DNA from: Blasia pusilla
Taxonomy: Eukaryota > Marchantiophyta > Marchantiopsida > Blasiales
NCBI GenBank assembly: GCA_050084515.1
Contig: CM114271.1
Span: 21,886,001-21,950,000, forward strand
Direction: 5' to 3'
Length of the DNA: 64,000 bases
The notes below the pieces were generated by a model, which saw only the letters and a program-made list of their open reading frames with translations, had not been told where the DNA came from and did no database searches. The position numbers were made by a program, and so were the translations under genes. Positions 36,060 through 49,473 of this stretch are shown here, piece by piece. Within the stretch, counting starts at the first letter, position 1; every line of letters begins with the position of its first letter.

Positions 36060-37549
36060 TAAGCGGACCTCTAGTGTTGGAGTCTCCGCAGCTAGAGCGC
36101 GTTGCAAAGCTATGGAGACCCGTTGTGTACAATAGAGCATGGTAGTAATTAATGAAAATCCATTTCTCCATTGGAGATGATGGGCGCAATCAATAAAGAA
36201 GAGTCACACCTCTCCCCCATAGCGCCATACATCTCTATGGTTAGGGGACGAATCGATGTCCATCGTGAAGTCGACAATAGAGATGGGCCTTCTTCGCCGC
36301 CACCGCTGCTCTTTATAGCAATCTCCCTTGTGCTACCACTGGGGCTCGCATAGCCTCCTGCATAGGGTCCATCACTACAACGTCCGCCACCATCGCCTCA
36401 ACTTCTCATGTCATACAAAGATCAACACATATAAGGAAATCCCGCATGGAGAAGTGTTTCTCTCTCTCCACATGGAAGCGACTCTTGCGAGCAATATTAA
36501 ACATGTTATCCCGCGTTGCATCGTGAGTGGCAATTCTCTCACCCCTGATTGGAAAACGTGCTAAATGCACACCAAATGGATCCAAACTCCGGAGTGTGTC
36601 GTACCAACCACTGATGGTTAGGGGAGGCCTAGTCAAAACCGCATTGCTATGGTATGGGTAAGTGGTGCGATACCCTCAAGTCGCCTACGACGTTCTCTCC
36701 GGAGAGAATGTCGTAGGCGACTTGAGGGTTACCAATCCTTGTGAGATCATCAACGTGGAGCAAATCCTCAGTAACGAACGCCGCCACGAAAGTCCAAATA
36801 AAGTTTTGGCTCCCGAGCGGGACTACCAAGACGAATAACCCTCTGACATGTGCCATGAATCCATCAGATAAATGAAGATCATCAAGTAGGTTTCATGGAG
36901 ACCAAGCCTTGCACTTCCCCACTTTCATCGCAAGGCCGACCCATGCCTTGTGGTGTTAAAAAGTGCTAAAATGCAGGGACGACTACATCTCCACGGCCCA
37001 CAATATGAGTATCATTTGCCAACAAGGGGAAAATGCAACCTGGAAAAGCCTCCATTATAGAGAGAATGTGCCGCCCAAAGGGTTATCTTACTGAGTCCTA
37101 GTGGCGGACTCCAAAACCGTCACCTCCTCCTCAAACTGACCATGGTGGAAATAGAGGGCCAAAGGAGCCCCATAGAAAGCCTACACAAAGGGAATGCTGC
37201 TCACAATGGGGCCACCCGTGTCCCTCAACTTTGTGAAGATAGTTTCCCATGATGCCGAGTTGAAGGCATTTTCCACATCCTCTTGGAGGACAATCCACTC
37301 ATGATGTACATCAAGACAAGCCCTCAAACCTAAGGCTATCGTCTCACAATCGGCCGATGTAACAACTCCAAATTGATGCGGACTCAGATGTGACTGGAAA
37401 GCCTCAAAAAATTCCAAAGCAATAGTGCAACTCACCAACCTCAAGGCCATCTCCAGATCTATCAAAGTCAGGATGTTTTTGCCGCTAAGTGGTTTCGAAT
37501 TCCTGAACAAGTGAAGAAATCGGGAGAACAAGGGCATTTCATATCCCAA
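36060..37549 (-). pseudogene. Non-LTR-type reverse transcriptase remnant, copy A
   Basis: On the minus strand, 37549-37181 encodes the fingers and first palm motif of an RVT_1-type reverse transcriptase: SPHQFGVV, then LQEDVENAFNS, which keeps the motif-A Asp. Next come a shifted frame with FYGAPLALYFHHG and the catalytic motif as AND (37019-37011) instead of ADD, then thumb sequence (GLAMKVGKCKAW, VPLGSQNFIW, NPQVAYDIL) down to about 36700. The C-terminal part (VHLARF, GERIATHDATRD, FHVEREKH) lies at about 36590-36450. Order and motifs fit a retroelement family common in non-seed plants and green algae. Frameshifts, stops and the lost Asp show it is dead. Confidence 0.7.
36671..36730. repeat. 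60-bp near-perfect palindrome
   Basis: The two 30-bp arms are inverted copies matching at 28 of 30 positions with no spacer, centred between 36700 and 36701 (core TTCTCTCCGGAGAGAA). It sits in the dead reverse-transcriptase copy, just after the thumb segment, so both strands encode the same short peptide there. Confidence 0.9.
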
Positions 37550-38889
37550 CTAGTCCCCACACGGGGGGTTGGTGTGGGTCGAGGTATGGATACAACTCAC
37601 CAATAGGATACCCTCACCCCCTCTATCCATCTGGAGAGACAAATCCCACCAAACACTGCCTAAACTCCCCTCATTTGAGCTAGCAATCATGGTATTTGAC
37701 TCTCTTCCCATCTGTGGTAACGCTCTTCAAAGAAGAACACTCAACTTCAATCACCATCTAGGACTTCTAGACCCAAACCTCCTCCCCAAACATAACTAGA
37801 GGCTTCATGGTGATACTAAGGATATGGGAAGAGGAGGGGTAAATGCATATATAAACGGATGGAAAAAGGATATACCTAAGGGTGCAATGATGGGGACAAC
37901 CATGAATTGAGCATAAGTAAGAAATAAGGATGACATCTGGAGATAAACGATGGAAGGGAGTGTATCATGAAAAGAAGTTACTTGGGGATTGTTTGCTACA
38001 TTACAACATATGAAACCCTAATGCTTACATGCGAAACCCTAATAAGAACATGAACATATAAAACAAAATAAAAATACTTCACAATAAGAGCCATGATGTG
38101 GATCAAAACAAAGACAACGTCAAGCTCGTCCTTTTGACATATAATATCCTCTCTCCTAGACCCTCCTCACCGCCCTGCCCTTCCCACTACCTGCACCCAC
38201 TCTAGCCACCCGTTTACGACCGCTCCAAGTGCTCGATGATGCCCAAAAACCATTATCACTTTCCCCATGCATTCTGCCGCATGCGGAAAAATCCAAAACA
38301 TTTGGGCTATAAGGTCTCCCGTACAACGCAAATTGCTCCAATATCGCAAACCAAGACCTCACAGATGGGAGTTAATGTGGGTGGTCTTAGGAGAACCGTA
38401 GTAACTCGTCTAAAAGCCATAGTGAAGCGGAGGTGCTAGAACCCCACGACCATGGGGGTGTTCTAATGTTGCATTGATGTAGTGTCGTATTTAGAAGAAC
38501 TAAACCCACTACTAAAATGTGCAAATGTTTCATTTTGGAAAAAATACTAATCTAAAACCTGAAACCCTTTCCTAAACCCGCTTTCATTTAGAGGCTTTCC
38601 ACCTTCAAATTTCGGCAAAATGAATCAGAAACCTCCAATCTACATTTTTAAAATCATCTTCAATTATTCAAGAAGAATTTTTCATCCTCCCTAATCCTAT
38701 AGTCTTCTCATTTTTCTCTTTAAACTCCCTTTTTTTCTTAACCATGCTTCTCTTAACTACTAAAGCATAAAATCATTGTAACTATGGAGGGCCCCTTCCC
38801 ATGACATTGTCACTTGCCATGAGATCATAATTCTATTCACATGATGGTTCCAAATGAGGAACCTATAATGGATTCATCTTCATTATTTG

Positions 38890-38973
38890 AATCTAGAAAC
38901 TCATGCCATGTCATTGGTATATACCTAGTATGCCATGCATTTTTTTAGATGGGCATGTACCTCTCTTGTAGCT
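38890..38973. repeat. 84-bp direct repeat, first copy
   Basis: CTAGAAACTCATGCCATGTC through ATGGGCATGTACCTCTCTTG matches 41096-41178 with few substitutions, in the same orientation. Non-coding. Confidence 0.8.
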
Positions 38974-41013
38974 ACACATGACTCAACGCAAGCATAGGAG
39001 ATGCACATGACACACACACACTCCGGTCTACGACATGCAAATCTAAAAACTTAATCTCAAAGGCCAATTTAAGTTTTGTCCAAAAAATGCACACAAACAA
39101 TTGGTAATCTTTTTTCCAAAGAAACACCAGCAATGGTAATCACTATTTTGTGTGATTTTTTTAAGGAGTGGGAAAATCATTGTTGGTAGTGAGAGTATTG
39201 TATAATCTTGTTTATTCAATCCTTTTTTTAACAAAGATCTTATCCCCTTGGCTTCACTGGCTGGATTGTCATCCCGGTCTATGTCACATCTTCGAATTAA
39301 GAAACATAAAAATAAATCTTATTTGAAGGACTTGGGATAAATTGTCAACAATGCAAGAAAAAATTGTCCAAGCATAGGAGATGATGTCCTAAGAGAAAGA
39401 CTAATTGAAATGACAGATATTGAAGGGTAATTCACATTGGTAAAAGGGAGAAAGTCTATGAAAAATACTCTCAAGGAGATTCTTTGTCAATATACTTCCC
39501 CCCCCTTGAACCCGTGTCCATCCCCTTAGGAAAGGAAAAATACTAATAAAACTAAAAAATTAATCATGCTCAATCCACAAAAATTAGAGCATGATTAAGG
39601 CAATTTCACATGCATCAGTAGGGACAAAAGGGGAAATAAAATTGGACAAGATCATCAGGCATCCCATCAAACACAAAAAGATAATGACTTGAACTAGGTT
39701 GGGTTATTTCCCTACTTTTTCGAATGTAGTAGGTAGATTGGGCACATGGTGTGCATGCTTTGGATTTGATAAAGTTGGGGAGGGATGGTTGGTTGTTTTA
39801 CCTTCAAACCCACGTCATGAGAAAATGCTCGACACATAAAAATATGGAGTAAAATGCTCAACACATAAAAATATGGAGTAAAATGGGAGATATGTATCAA
39901 GATAGGAAATACGCCAACCAAATAGAACTTAAGGAATACCCTATTGAAATGTCCAATACCAAGGATAAGATAACGTCATCTTAGTGATCAAATAGAGGTT
40001 TTCAATATTGGTTTCCTCAAACCCATTGGAGCCTTTGTGCTTGAAAATCCGTATTTATTAAAAGAAATACAAAAGTAAGAAAAGATTCTAGAAATCCATG
40101 TTTACTCCAAATACAAATGTATGTATTAGTGTTTCACTTGCTTTTTATTGCATTCTTTTACTCACTCCACTACCCTACTTTTGACTCTAGAGTCTAGTTC
40201 CATAGGAAGTAAATGTCACATGTTCATACATTTATTTACATATCTATATTTCTAATTTTGTTGATTATTTGAATTTCAAACGTGAAAATTTTAAATTTTT
40301 TAATGGGAAGACTTAAAAGAAATACATGAATTTAGAGGATCAAAAATCTTTATGCAATATAGATCTAGGCATGTTTTTGGACTTGAGGAGAATTACACAA
40401 GATGTGTGTTGTGAAGTTTTTATGAATATTCCAAAATCGCCTATACCATGATGACCTTTGGCAAATACAACTTTAACTGAAGTTTGGAGAAAATTTATGA
40501 ATTTTTGAGGCATACATCTCCAGATTTATGAGTTTTGGATCCATACTAACATGACTATAAATAGATAATGTTTGCAAGTCTAGAGATCTAGGAAGTACTC
40601 ATAGATTATCCGAAAGACATTCACGCATTTGTGAACGTATTTGCAAATAATGTTTAGCACTTGTAATTTGTGAGTGGAAAGACCATTTCGTTACCGTCTT
40701 AGAAGAATCCAAAAAATATATAGTAAAACTACTCGCTATATGTGCACCAAATTGTGAGTCCAAAACAATACTTTGCTAGTGTGTTATGAGTCGCACACTC
40801 AATAAATTTTGAGTGCATTCAAAGTATGTGGTAGGTAATTTGCAACTCCAAGTACTTAAAAAGTCTAGTAAGAAGCGAGTGCACCTTTGCGAGGCACTCT
40901 AAAAGTACTCACAAATATATTATATAGTTGAAATCCAAAAAATTTTAGAGCACAAATAATTTGATGACAACAACATTCCATCACAAAACATGAGGTTAAG
41001 ACTTGGAGAATAT

Positions 41014-41018
<5 letters not shown>

Positions 41019-41051
<33 letters not shown>
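41019..41051. repeat. (TA)n microsatellite
   Basis: Uninterrupted TA dinucleotide run of about 16 units, 45 bp upstream of the second 84-bp repeat copy. Confidence 0.95.
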
Positions 41052-41054
<3 letters not shown>

Positions 41055-41095
41055 TATATCCAATATGATGGTATTAAAAAAATTGAGTTTGTAGA

Positions 41096-41178
41096 ACTAG
41101 AAACTCAGGCCATATCATTGGTATATACCTAGCATGTCGTGCAATTTTTTAGATGGGCATGTACCTCTCTCGTAGCTT
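41096..41178. repeat. 84-bp direct repeat, second copy
   Basis: Pairs with 38890-38973. The two copies are 2.2 kb apart. Confidence 0.8.
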
Positions 41179-43939
41179 TTGTTGAGGTGGGGAAAATACA
41201 AATCCTTTCTTAAAATTAGTTTTAGAACTTCTTCATATAGGTTGTGAATAAATCTTCAACGCAAAAATTGAAACCCAAATAAAACTAGGATTACAAAATT
41301 AAGGGGAATCCAAATTTTTTTAAAAGAACTCAACACATGTAAGAGGGAGAAAGAAGATTGGTTTCGGAGGTAAAATTAACAATGTTAGTAAGTTTAGCCC
41401 ATACGAAAAGGTTTCACCTAAGAAGTCTTAGGATAGTTTAAAAGTTTTAAAGGTAGTTTCTAAATTTCTACCTCTTACTTTTGTTTGGTTCATTTGTGTA
41501 AGGGATTTTAAAGCCACATACATAGTATGCCCCACCTCATTCTTAAGTTTAAATGGAGCTCATCGTAAGAAAGTTAGATAACATGGCACAAATCTAAGAG
41601 TCTCTATCTAGGAATCTAATAAATGAGAGGTGTGTGAAAATTATGCTATATATTGCAATAAGTTCCATCACATAATCACAAAGAATACTAAGAAGAAAAG
41701 GTCTAACGTCAAGTGCTAGTATTCCAACCATCAAAGTACACGTCAAAATGAACAAAAGCTTCTATGTCTAATACCATCACTAACTTGCGGTTGGGAATCC
41801 CTTAACATATTTGTGGAGGATAATTTTTCAATCTAAACTAGTTGCATGTTCGGAACTCCTCCATCTTTTTTAACATGTGTTTCGAGGCTTATACTGTTAA
41901 ATCCCTAATGAGTATCAGTTAAAAATCTGCTCTAAAGATCCTTTAGTTTAGCGTATGATCGTATTTTACTCAACGTCACTTGATCTTCATAATATCATGC
42001 TATCTATCCTTGTGAAGGTCAACCCCTCCATGCATTATAAGTTCAAAATTGGATTGCATTGTAAATCTAACACAAATTAAAACAAGATTAGCTATCTATC
42101 CAACATATGAGAAAAGACCTACTTCCCTATTTAGTTTCAAGGACTTTTAAGAATCCCACCTAAGTTATTGTTTATTTTACTCCCCGGTCCCCCCCCCCCC
42201 CCTTTCATTTGAAAAAAATGAGGAGAAAGAAAAAGAAAGAGAAAACAAAATAGTTTTTCTAGTGGGCCCCCATTCTTTTCCCTCAATACATCTTCCACTT
42301 GAATCCCAATCGCAATGAAATTGATCCTAGTGGATTAAACTTGATCATATATGCTATCTCTCTGCCAAGCCCTATGAGAGATAAAACATGTTTTGGATTC
42401 GTGCATCATATACCAATTATCCATCAATCTTGATGATGAGCCGTGTTTAGTTGCATGCAACTCATGACGCATCCACTACTTTTGACAACCACATATCTCG
42501 CAAATGGTTCCGACATGGTGATCAAAACACTATCTAGTCCTACATCTAGTGTGGTCAAGGCTTGGGCTGTTTCCTTTCATTTCTTAGGACTTCATAATAT
42601 ACTCTTAAAGATAGAAAAAAAAACTCTTATGAGGACAAGGACAGGTGAAAAAACCACGAGTGGAAAATGAGGCAAGAATTGCACAAAAGAAGACAAAAAA
42701 AAATGGCAACAACACAAATTGAAAACAAGGAGAAGTAAATAAATTCAAAAAACTAGAGTATGAATATTTTGAAACTTCCAACAATCTATAATTCCTAATC
42801 TTCACAAAAAAGTGCACTTAGAGTTTACTTTCTCAACTGACCACTATTTTCCATCATCGTTGGAAACTTAATGTTATTGGTAAGTGGGTATAAGAAATTG
42901 TTTTTCATAAATATGAGTATGGAAATTAAGGGGAGAGGTATGTTGGTAGATCCAAAATGCGATAATGGATTAAGCATAGGTAAATGGAAAATCATGATGG
43001 ATTCTCGAATTGTGCTCATAAAATTCTTCTTGGAATCAACAATCCTTTCATATAAAGACAAAACAAATACTATGATATAGGAAAGAAAAAGTCCTCAAGG
43101 ATAGAGATGAACCAACAACTTTCGAGCACTTTAACCAATTTGAAAGCCCATAAACTTTAGTAAGAAGTCACATTCTTGAAGGTGAGGTATGTACTCTTAA
43201 AAGACGGAATAAGAAGGAGGTTCACTTTAAAGTATTCCAAGATTTTGAAATTTTGGCTTCTATGTCATTTCTCTTGGAAAGAAGGGCAAGGGAGATTTAC
43301 TATCTCATCAAGTTGTAAATTTTCAATATGAACATATTAAATATAGAGTTTGAGAAAATTAAAAATATCAGAAAATTACCAAAATTGGAAAAAATTGGAA
43401 AAATAATTATTCTTAAAAGTCATTTTGATTATATGATCAAGTAGATAAGGTTCTAAAATCTTGGATAAAAATTCCGAGATCATGAATCATATAGGCACCA
43501 TATCATATTCAATTTGCATCAAATATCTCCATAGGATATCCCATATTTTTTCTTCTAAGTAATATTATTATAGTAAGTATCATTGTTTGAATATTTGGAA
43601 ATAAAATATAATGATACTACATACTTTATGAACATAAGAGGAGAATTAGATGTATTAATGTCATGTAATGATGTCATGAAGGATTTAAAATTTTCCACTA
43701 ATAATGGAATCTAATGTCATTCTTGAAGGTTTTGGATGGAATAGTAGTATAGATTTTATGTCCTTTCGTATGACAATGGAAAATGAAACGTTTCTACAAA
43801 ACAATTCCCACTAGGAAATGGAACACATGAACAAATCAAAAATAAAACATGAAGAAAAATGAGAAGTCCATGTATTCAATGTACCAACTAGGATGTATGA
43901 TGAAGAAAATTAGTTCTAGATATATGAAATCTTGGGATT

Positions 43940-44480
43940 GAAAGTCTAGGATCTCTCACCGCCACTCACGATATTGAGCAGATTATCATGTTTTGTATTG
44001 TTCAAGAGAGCAGATTCCATGTGCTCGAGCATGTGATGCACCACACCATGCGGGATTCCCTCATTTATTGTGATCTTTGTATGATGTGGGAGGCTAAGGT
44101 GGCGGTGGACGATGTCATAGTTATTGATTATATTTAAATCTTTTTTTGGGCATACGTGTCCCATGGTGGCATAAGGGAGATTGCTACAAGGAGCGGTGAT
44201 GATAGTGGCAAAGAAGGAGACACAACTTTATAATCACTTTCAAGAAGGACATCAATTAGCCCCACTAGCCATAGAGATTCATGAAGCTTTAAGGGAGAGG
44301 TTTAACACTTTTATTTCCAACGGTGATTATCTTCTCTATTTGAGATAGAGATTGTCTTTAACAACTGCGTTCTTATATTGTAGATAATGGGTCTCCATTG
44401 CTTTGCATCATGCCAAAGCCAATGGGGTTGTGAGATGGGATCCAGTTGTGGGAGACACTACTACTCAATCGAGGCCCTCT
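43940..44480 (+). pseudogene. Reverse transcriptase C-terminal remnant, copy B
   Basis: Plus-strand translation gives LTATHDIEQII, ESRFHVLEH, MRDSLIYCDLCM and, further on, MGLHCFASCQS. In order these match copy A (ERIATHDATRD, SRFHVEREKH, MRDFLICVDLCM, TGLHSFATRS). At DNA level it is the inverted, diverged counterpart of 36060-36560. The reverse-transcriptase core is absent, and stop codons interrupt it. Confidence 0.6.
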
Positions 44481-45858
44481 TGATGGTAGTTATCTATATT
44501 ATTTTTAGAGATAGGCCTCTTGGCAACAAACACCTTGCAAGGCCACACATGTCCTATCTTATTAGTAAGTCATATCTAACTAACTTAGAGCAACATGTAC
44601 AACTCTTTATTGGTCCACAAATGGCTCGAGCATCAAATAGTGCTCATTTATGTGTAGTTGATATTTTTTGATCTTGTTGAGTTTACCTTGTCGGGGATCC
44701 CCTTTTTTCTTTGCCCCTCGCCACATGTAGCCTTGGTGTTACTAAATTTTGGAGTTTTCCTCTTTACACTTCCTATGGGTTTCCCATCTCCTTTTATCAA
44801 TTTCTTTATTTTTTAATAAAAGAAAACCTTCATTATCTTCAACATTCTAATGTTTTCGTTGATGTCTTCTACATAGCCATGTCTTCATTTTGAACAAACC
44901 TTATGATGTAGATGGGCTACATTTGGCTTTGCCTACACGATCATGACTATCTTTTGTACCAACTTAATGATAGAGATGGGATGCCACTCAACACTCATGG
45001 CCACACGTATCTCTGCAAAACCTTTCAAGTCTACACAATAGCAAGCAATTACTTGATAAAAGGAGTAGCGGACTTGTACTTGATAAAGGGAGTCATAATT
45101 TAGTCAAATTTCCCTCCAATTATAAAATAAAGAAAACTTATTTTCATCTATGAAAGAATATTTTTCAACACTTTATAAGAAGAGAACTTGTTGCATGTGT
45201 GAAAGAGATACTTATTGATTGGCATTTTATGACTAGATAACATGGAGGTACAAAGTATGAGTTTTTACCTATGTACAAAAGTCATAGATCTATATTATTC
45301 ACAAAAATTAAGTTTAGGAGATGTAAAATATTGTATTGCCACCACATCTATCTTTGAAGTTGATTTTCTATTGTTGACATAATTTGTTCTTCTAAGGTTA
45401 TTTTATTTTCTTGCCAAAATGATTTTACCTTTTTTCATTTCAAGAAGATTTTTTGTTCCTTTTTCGTCATAAAAATTTCCCATCCACTTTTTTGTTGTTT
45501 TTTCTGAAAATTTTCTTTATGTGTCACAAAAGAACTAAAATGATCTTTATCCCAATCATTACCAATGCTTGGGAGGTAGAACGCTTTGTGCAAGTGCGAG
45601 GTGTATTTTTTGCATTGTCACTTTTTTTTCCTACTATTTTGGATTGTAAAATAAGTTTTGGCCAAAAGTTTCCTCTCCATTTCCCATCACCCACGCCAAT
45701 TGACCACCCTCACGGAGATTTTGGGAGGTACCTTAAAATGAAAGATACCTTGAAAAATAATCTCTTTATTTAGAGTGTTTTGTGTTAGGAAAATATGATT
45801 TTATTTTATTTTCCATTTTGAGTTTCCATAAAAAATAATGTTATATAATAACTTTTTT
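44481..45858. other. AT-rich sequence, no gene seen
   Basis: Short frames of low-complexity composition; no domain, RNA or tandem unit recognised. Confidence 0.3.
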
Positions 45859-45859
45859 T

Positions 45860-47180
45860 TTTCTGAAAGTCTCCTTCCGTTCCACAACTCATGAGAGCTG
45901 AGTCCCACGGAGTTGTGGAATACCGGCTGAAACCGTCGGCCAGCCGGTTTCAGGGCAGGGAGGGCCGTTTCCAGGGTAGGGATGGCGCAAAGACGAAAGC
46001 CTCAAGAGGTCGGACTTCTTGCGCCCAAAATTTTTGGACGCAAGAAATCTGAGGACCTCGTCAAATTTCTGCGATTCCAGCGGACAAACACATCATCTTA
46101 GCCGTAGAATCGGTATAATCTGGACCAACTGCCACCTTCGATGAGCAACGCTGGCCCATGGGATAAGGCTCCAAGAGGCTGATCCCATGGAGGGATGCAT
46201 AGGCAAAACTGAGGCATGACCTCATTTTTGCACCCAAAATAATTTTCCGTTGGAGAATGAAACAAAACCCATCGGTCGTATGTAACTACTTTTGGTTATG
46301 AGCAGATGGAGGTCGCTTTATGGCCAAAAAATGGTGGGCGCATAAAAACTCGAGACGCCTCCATGCATAAGATCACGCCCTAAGGGCCGGGTCCCATGGG
46401 CCAACGTCGGTGCCCGACGCTGGTCCTTGTTAAAGCAGATCTCCATCGGACGGTCCAGAATTTTTGTCCTGGCCGGAGTCGGTGATTTGCAAAGAGAGTC
46501 TTTGGTTTTATCCGGCAGTCCTTGGTTTTCTTGCACCCAAAAAAATTGGGCGCAAGAAATGATTTGCGTCCTCGCGACCTCCACAACCCGTTGGGGACGG
46601 TAGAAATTTGAAAAAACTGGTTCAAGTTCTAGCCGTTTTTGTCGTTTTTGTCGCTTTCTTTTGTCGTATTCTACCAACCGGTTGGAAGGAACCGGCTGGA
46701 AAGCCGCCGCCGGCGAGCAGTTCCAGCCGGGCGGGTGAGCTTTTGGGGTCGCAGCGACCTTAAGAAGTCGCCATCGACCGCCCTAAGGGCCGGATCCCAT
46801 GGGCCAGCGTCGGGCACCGACGGTGGTCCTTGTTAAAGCAGATCTCCATCGAACGGTCCAGAATCTTTTGTCCTGGCCGGAGTTGGTGATTTGCAAGCAG
46901 AGTCTTTGGTTTTGTCCGGCAGTCCTTGGTTTTCTTGCGCCCAAAAAAATTGGGCGCAAGAAATGATGTGCGTCCTCGCGACCTCCACAACCCGGTAGAA
47001 ATTTGAAAAAACTCGTTCCACTTCTAACCGTTTTTGTCATTTTTTTGTCATAATCTCCCAACCGGTTGGAAGGAACCGGCTGGAAAGCCGCCGCCGGCGA
47101 GCAGTTCCAGCCGGCGGCGGGAACTGCTTCTTGGGGTCGCAAGCGAACCCAAGAAGTCGCCCATGCGACCCGGCCCTAAG
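45860..47180. repeat. GC-rich hairpin-bearing repeat with a 410-bp direct duplication
   Basis: 46377-46786 and 46787-47174 are near-identical direct copies, starting CCCTAAGGGCCGG. Each carries a 14-bp-stem hairpin with a 5-nt A loop (perfect at 46931-46963, one mismatch at 46527-46559) and an AACCGGTTGGAAGGAACCGG block followed by GCCGCCGCCGG. A related but shorter hairpin lies near 46020-46060, and TTCCACAACT pairs with AGTTGTGGAA at 45878-45920. Open frames on the minus strand differ between copies, so coding is unlikely. Confidence 0.75.
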
Positions 47181-49473
47181 TGACTCCCAGAACTTCTAAA
47201 TGACCACGGACCGAACGGAACGTTGTTGTTGCGAGCTCATCTCCGTTCCCTTAGACTCCCGCTCCGGCGTACGCCTTACGGGGGTAATCTTCACAAAGCA
47301 ATCCAATACATGCGCAATTTGCGTGGAGGATGATGGAGGAGAGGTCGCGAGTAATAACTGAGAGGTTGGGTCGGCACTCGGAATGACGAGGTGGTGGGTA
47401 GCGTGCGTGCGCGAGAACGGCGTGGGAGTCGAACAAACGACGCTGAGTGTGGAGGGCCATGGGCCCTAGGAAAAGGCGAAAAAGAGGAGGGGAGCGTTCG
47501 CGCAGTGAACTAGGTACAGTAGGACTTTACGCAGGAACAGTGGCGGAGTTCCCGTGCACACGGCACAAAGAAAGACGCGGCGAGGCGCTGCTTCCGTGAT
47601 CTCATCTGTTCGCCCGAGGATGCGGAATGCTCATGAGGGAGCCCGGCGACTGCCCAGGACGGTTGTATTCGTTCGTTCGTGTCCCTGGCGGATGTGCCAT
47701 CCAGCGGGCGCCGGAAGAGTGACAGGTTTCAGATGCATGCTCTGATGTAAGGACTGTTGTCCGTGGATCACGGCGCTGCTATTCTTCCCATTCGTCTCGT
47801 TCGGCTGCGAGCAGGACTCGCAGCGCATCTCGGGGTTCGGATGTCTCTCTTCTCTGCTGGATCTATCGCATGCGTCACTCCGACGGGTAGCGGATAGCCT
47901 CTCTGTGAAGGATTCGCTGAACCACTTTCAAGCCGGAACGGTCCTTACGAGACCGGCAGACTTTAGAGTGCTGCTTGGAGAAACCGGCATTCTTTGTAAA
48001 AGGTGCCGGTTCCCAATAGTGTCGTACTGAATTGAAATCCACGGGCCACAAAAGTCGGACACTCGGAAATCATCCGACCCCACTTATAGTGCCAGTGGTT
48101 GTGAATAAATTAATCAGAAATTTTAGAGAATTTAAAGGATAAGGAGGGATTTTAGCGGGGATTAGTAAGGGTTTCAGGTTTATTTTGTAAGTCAACGGAG
48201 GGAAAACTAACCAATTAGCAAAATATAGTAATAATTCTACAGGAGAGACCTATTATCCGATGGACAAATAGTTTGTGCACAGGAGACACACTGGACGCGA
48301 CGGAAACCGATTACACTGGAGGAGGCTGTTATGCGCTGGAGATAAATTTTGTCCACAGGAAGAAAGCTGGGCGCGACGGAACCCTCTAGGATACGACTGG
48401 ATCACATTTTTAAAAACTGAAAAGCCATGCGTATCTCGAAAAGAACAGGCGGACTAAAAAGAAGTGTCCTCACATGTTAGGACTAAGAGAGTGACTTTTC
48501 TTCCACGATTTCCGCGAATTGCTTTCACAAAGAGTGCGATATGGGAGATTCTTTTCCTCGATTCCTTCCCAAGGGTTTCCATGATCCCTTCGAAAAGAGG
48601 TCACACTGGACTGATGACAGAGTTGCTGTCTACCTCCGAGATCTAGTGCCCGAGGGAGTTTGGCCACGGCGGGAACCGCAGGCAGTTGCAGACCGTGGCA
48701 GTCCTACCGGGAGTGGTTGCTCGGCGGTGCCTTGACTGTGACCGGTCGCCGGAGACGACTATCTACGATCCCCATTGTAAGGGGAGATGAAGTAGGGCTT
48801 AGTTTGACATTTGCGTATCACTTAGAAAGTCAAGGACATTCATCGACTCGGGTTTCGCAAACTCAAAGATTGGTACAGACTCGAATCGCTTCAAGAATTC
48901 CACAAGTTACTTTTTGCATACATTTTACTGCACGAAGATGCTTCCAACCATGCTCTGCCACGCGCAAAGTTTGTCAATACGCACTCGTAACTTAGTCCCG
49001 CAACACATCCATGCATGAAGACTTTGCGCTACTAAAACAGAATCTCGGGCATACAAGAATCTAAGGGTGTATACCTTTACGGTCCAGCATGTCAAAGTCC
49101 CACCTCAAAAGAGTAACTGCCTCAAGATGGGTAGGAAAAGTGACCAGATGTTTGGAAGTCAACACAGGTTTTCACCCACTCATTGACCAGATTGCGATTC
49201 GATAGTCCAAAGTATACATGGTGACTCACAGTGCCGCCAAACTGCTGTAGACTGCTCGGTTCAACAGTCCCATACTTCTAGCGACGAAATTGCCCTGCCT
49301 TCCTAAATTCGCTCCTTCCAGAGTGTTACTACATCGCAGTGAGTCAGCAAAACTTCCACCTCATCCTCTAACAAATTGACTCTCCAATTTGTTGAAATCG
49401 ATGAGCCCCAGCGTCACCTAGACTGAGTTCCATGGGTTTGAAGTCACGCCTCTCCCTCTGCTTTTGAGGCAAT
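47181..49473. other. CG-rich then mixed sequence, no gene seen
   Basis: 47200-47900 is CpG-rich, with short frames on both strands; 48000-49400 has ordinary composition. I recognise no domain or RNA. The part next to 49474 should be the 3' region of the YebC-like gene. Confidence 0.3.

Larger units (their letters stand above)
37550..43930. other. AT-rich gene-poor stretch
   Basis: About 6.4 kb without a recognisable gene. It holds a pair of 84-bp direct repeats (38890-38973 and 41096-41178), a TA microsatellite, a run of 14 C (42189-42202) and many short frames full of Lys, Phe and Ile from base composition. The first 700 bp may be upstream remains of the reverse-transcriptase element. Confidence 0.4.
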
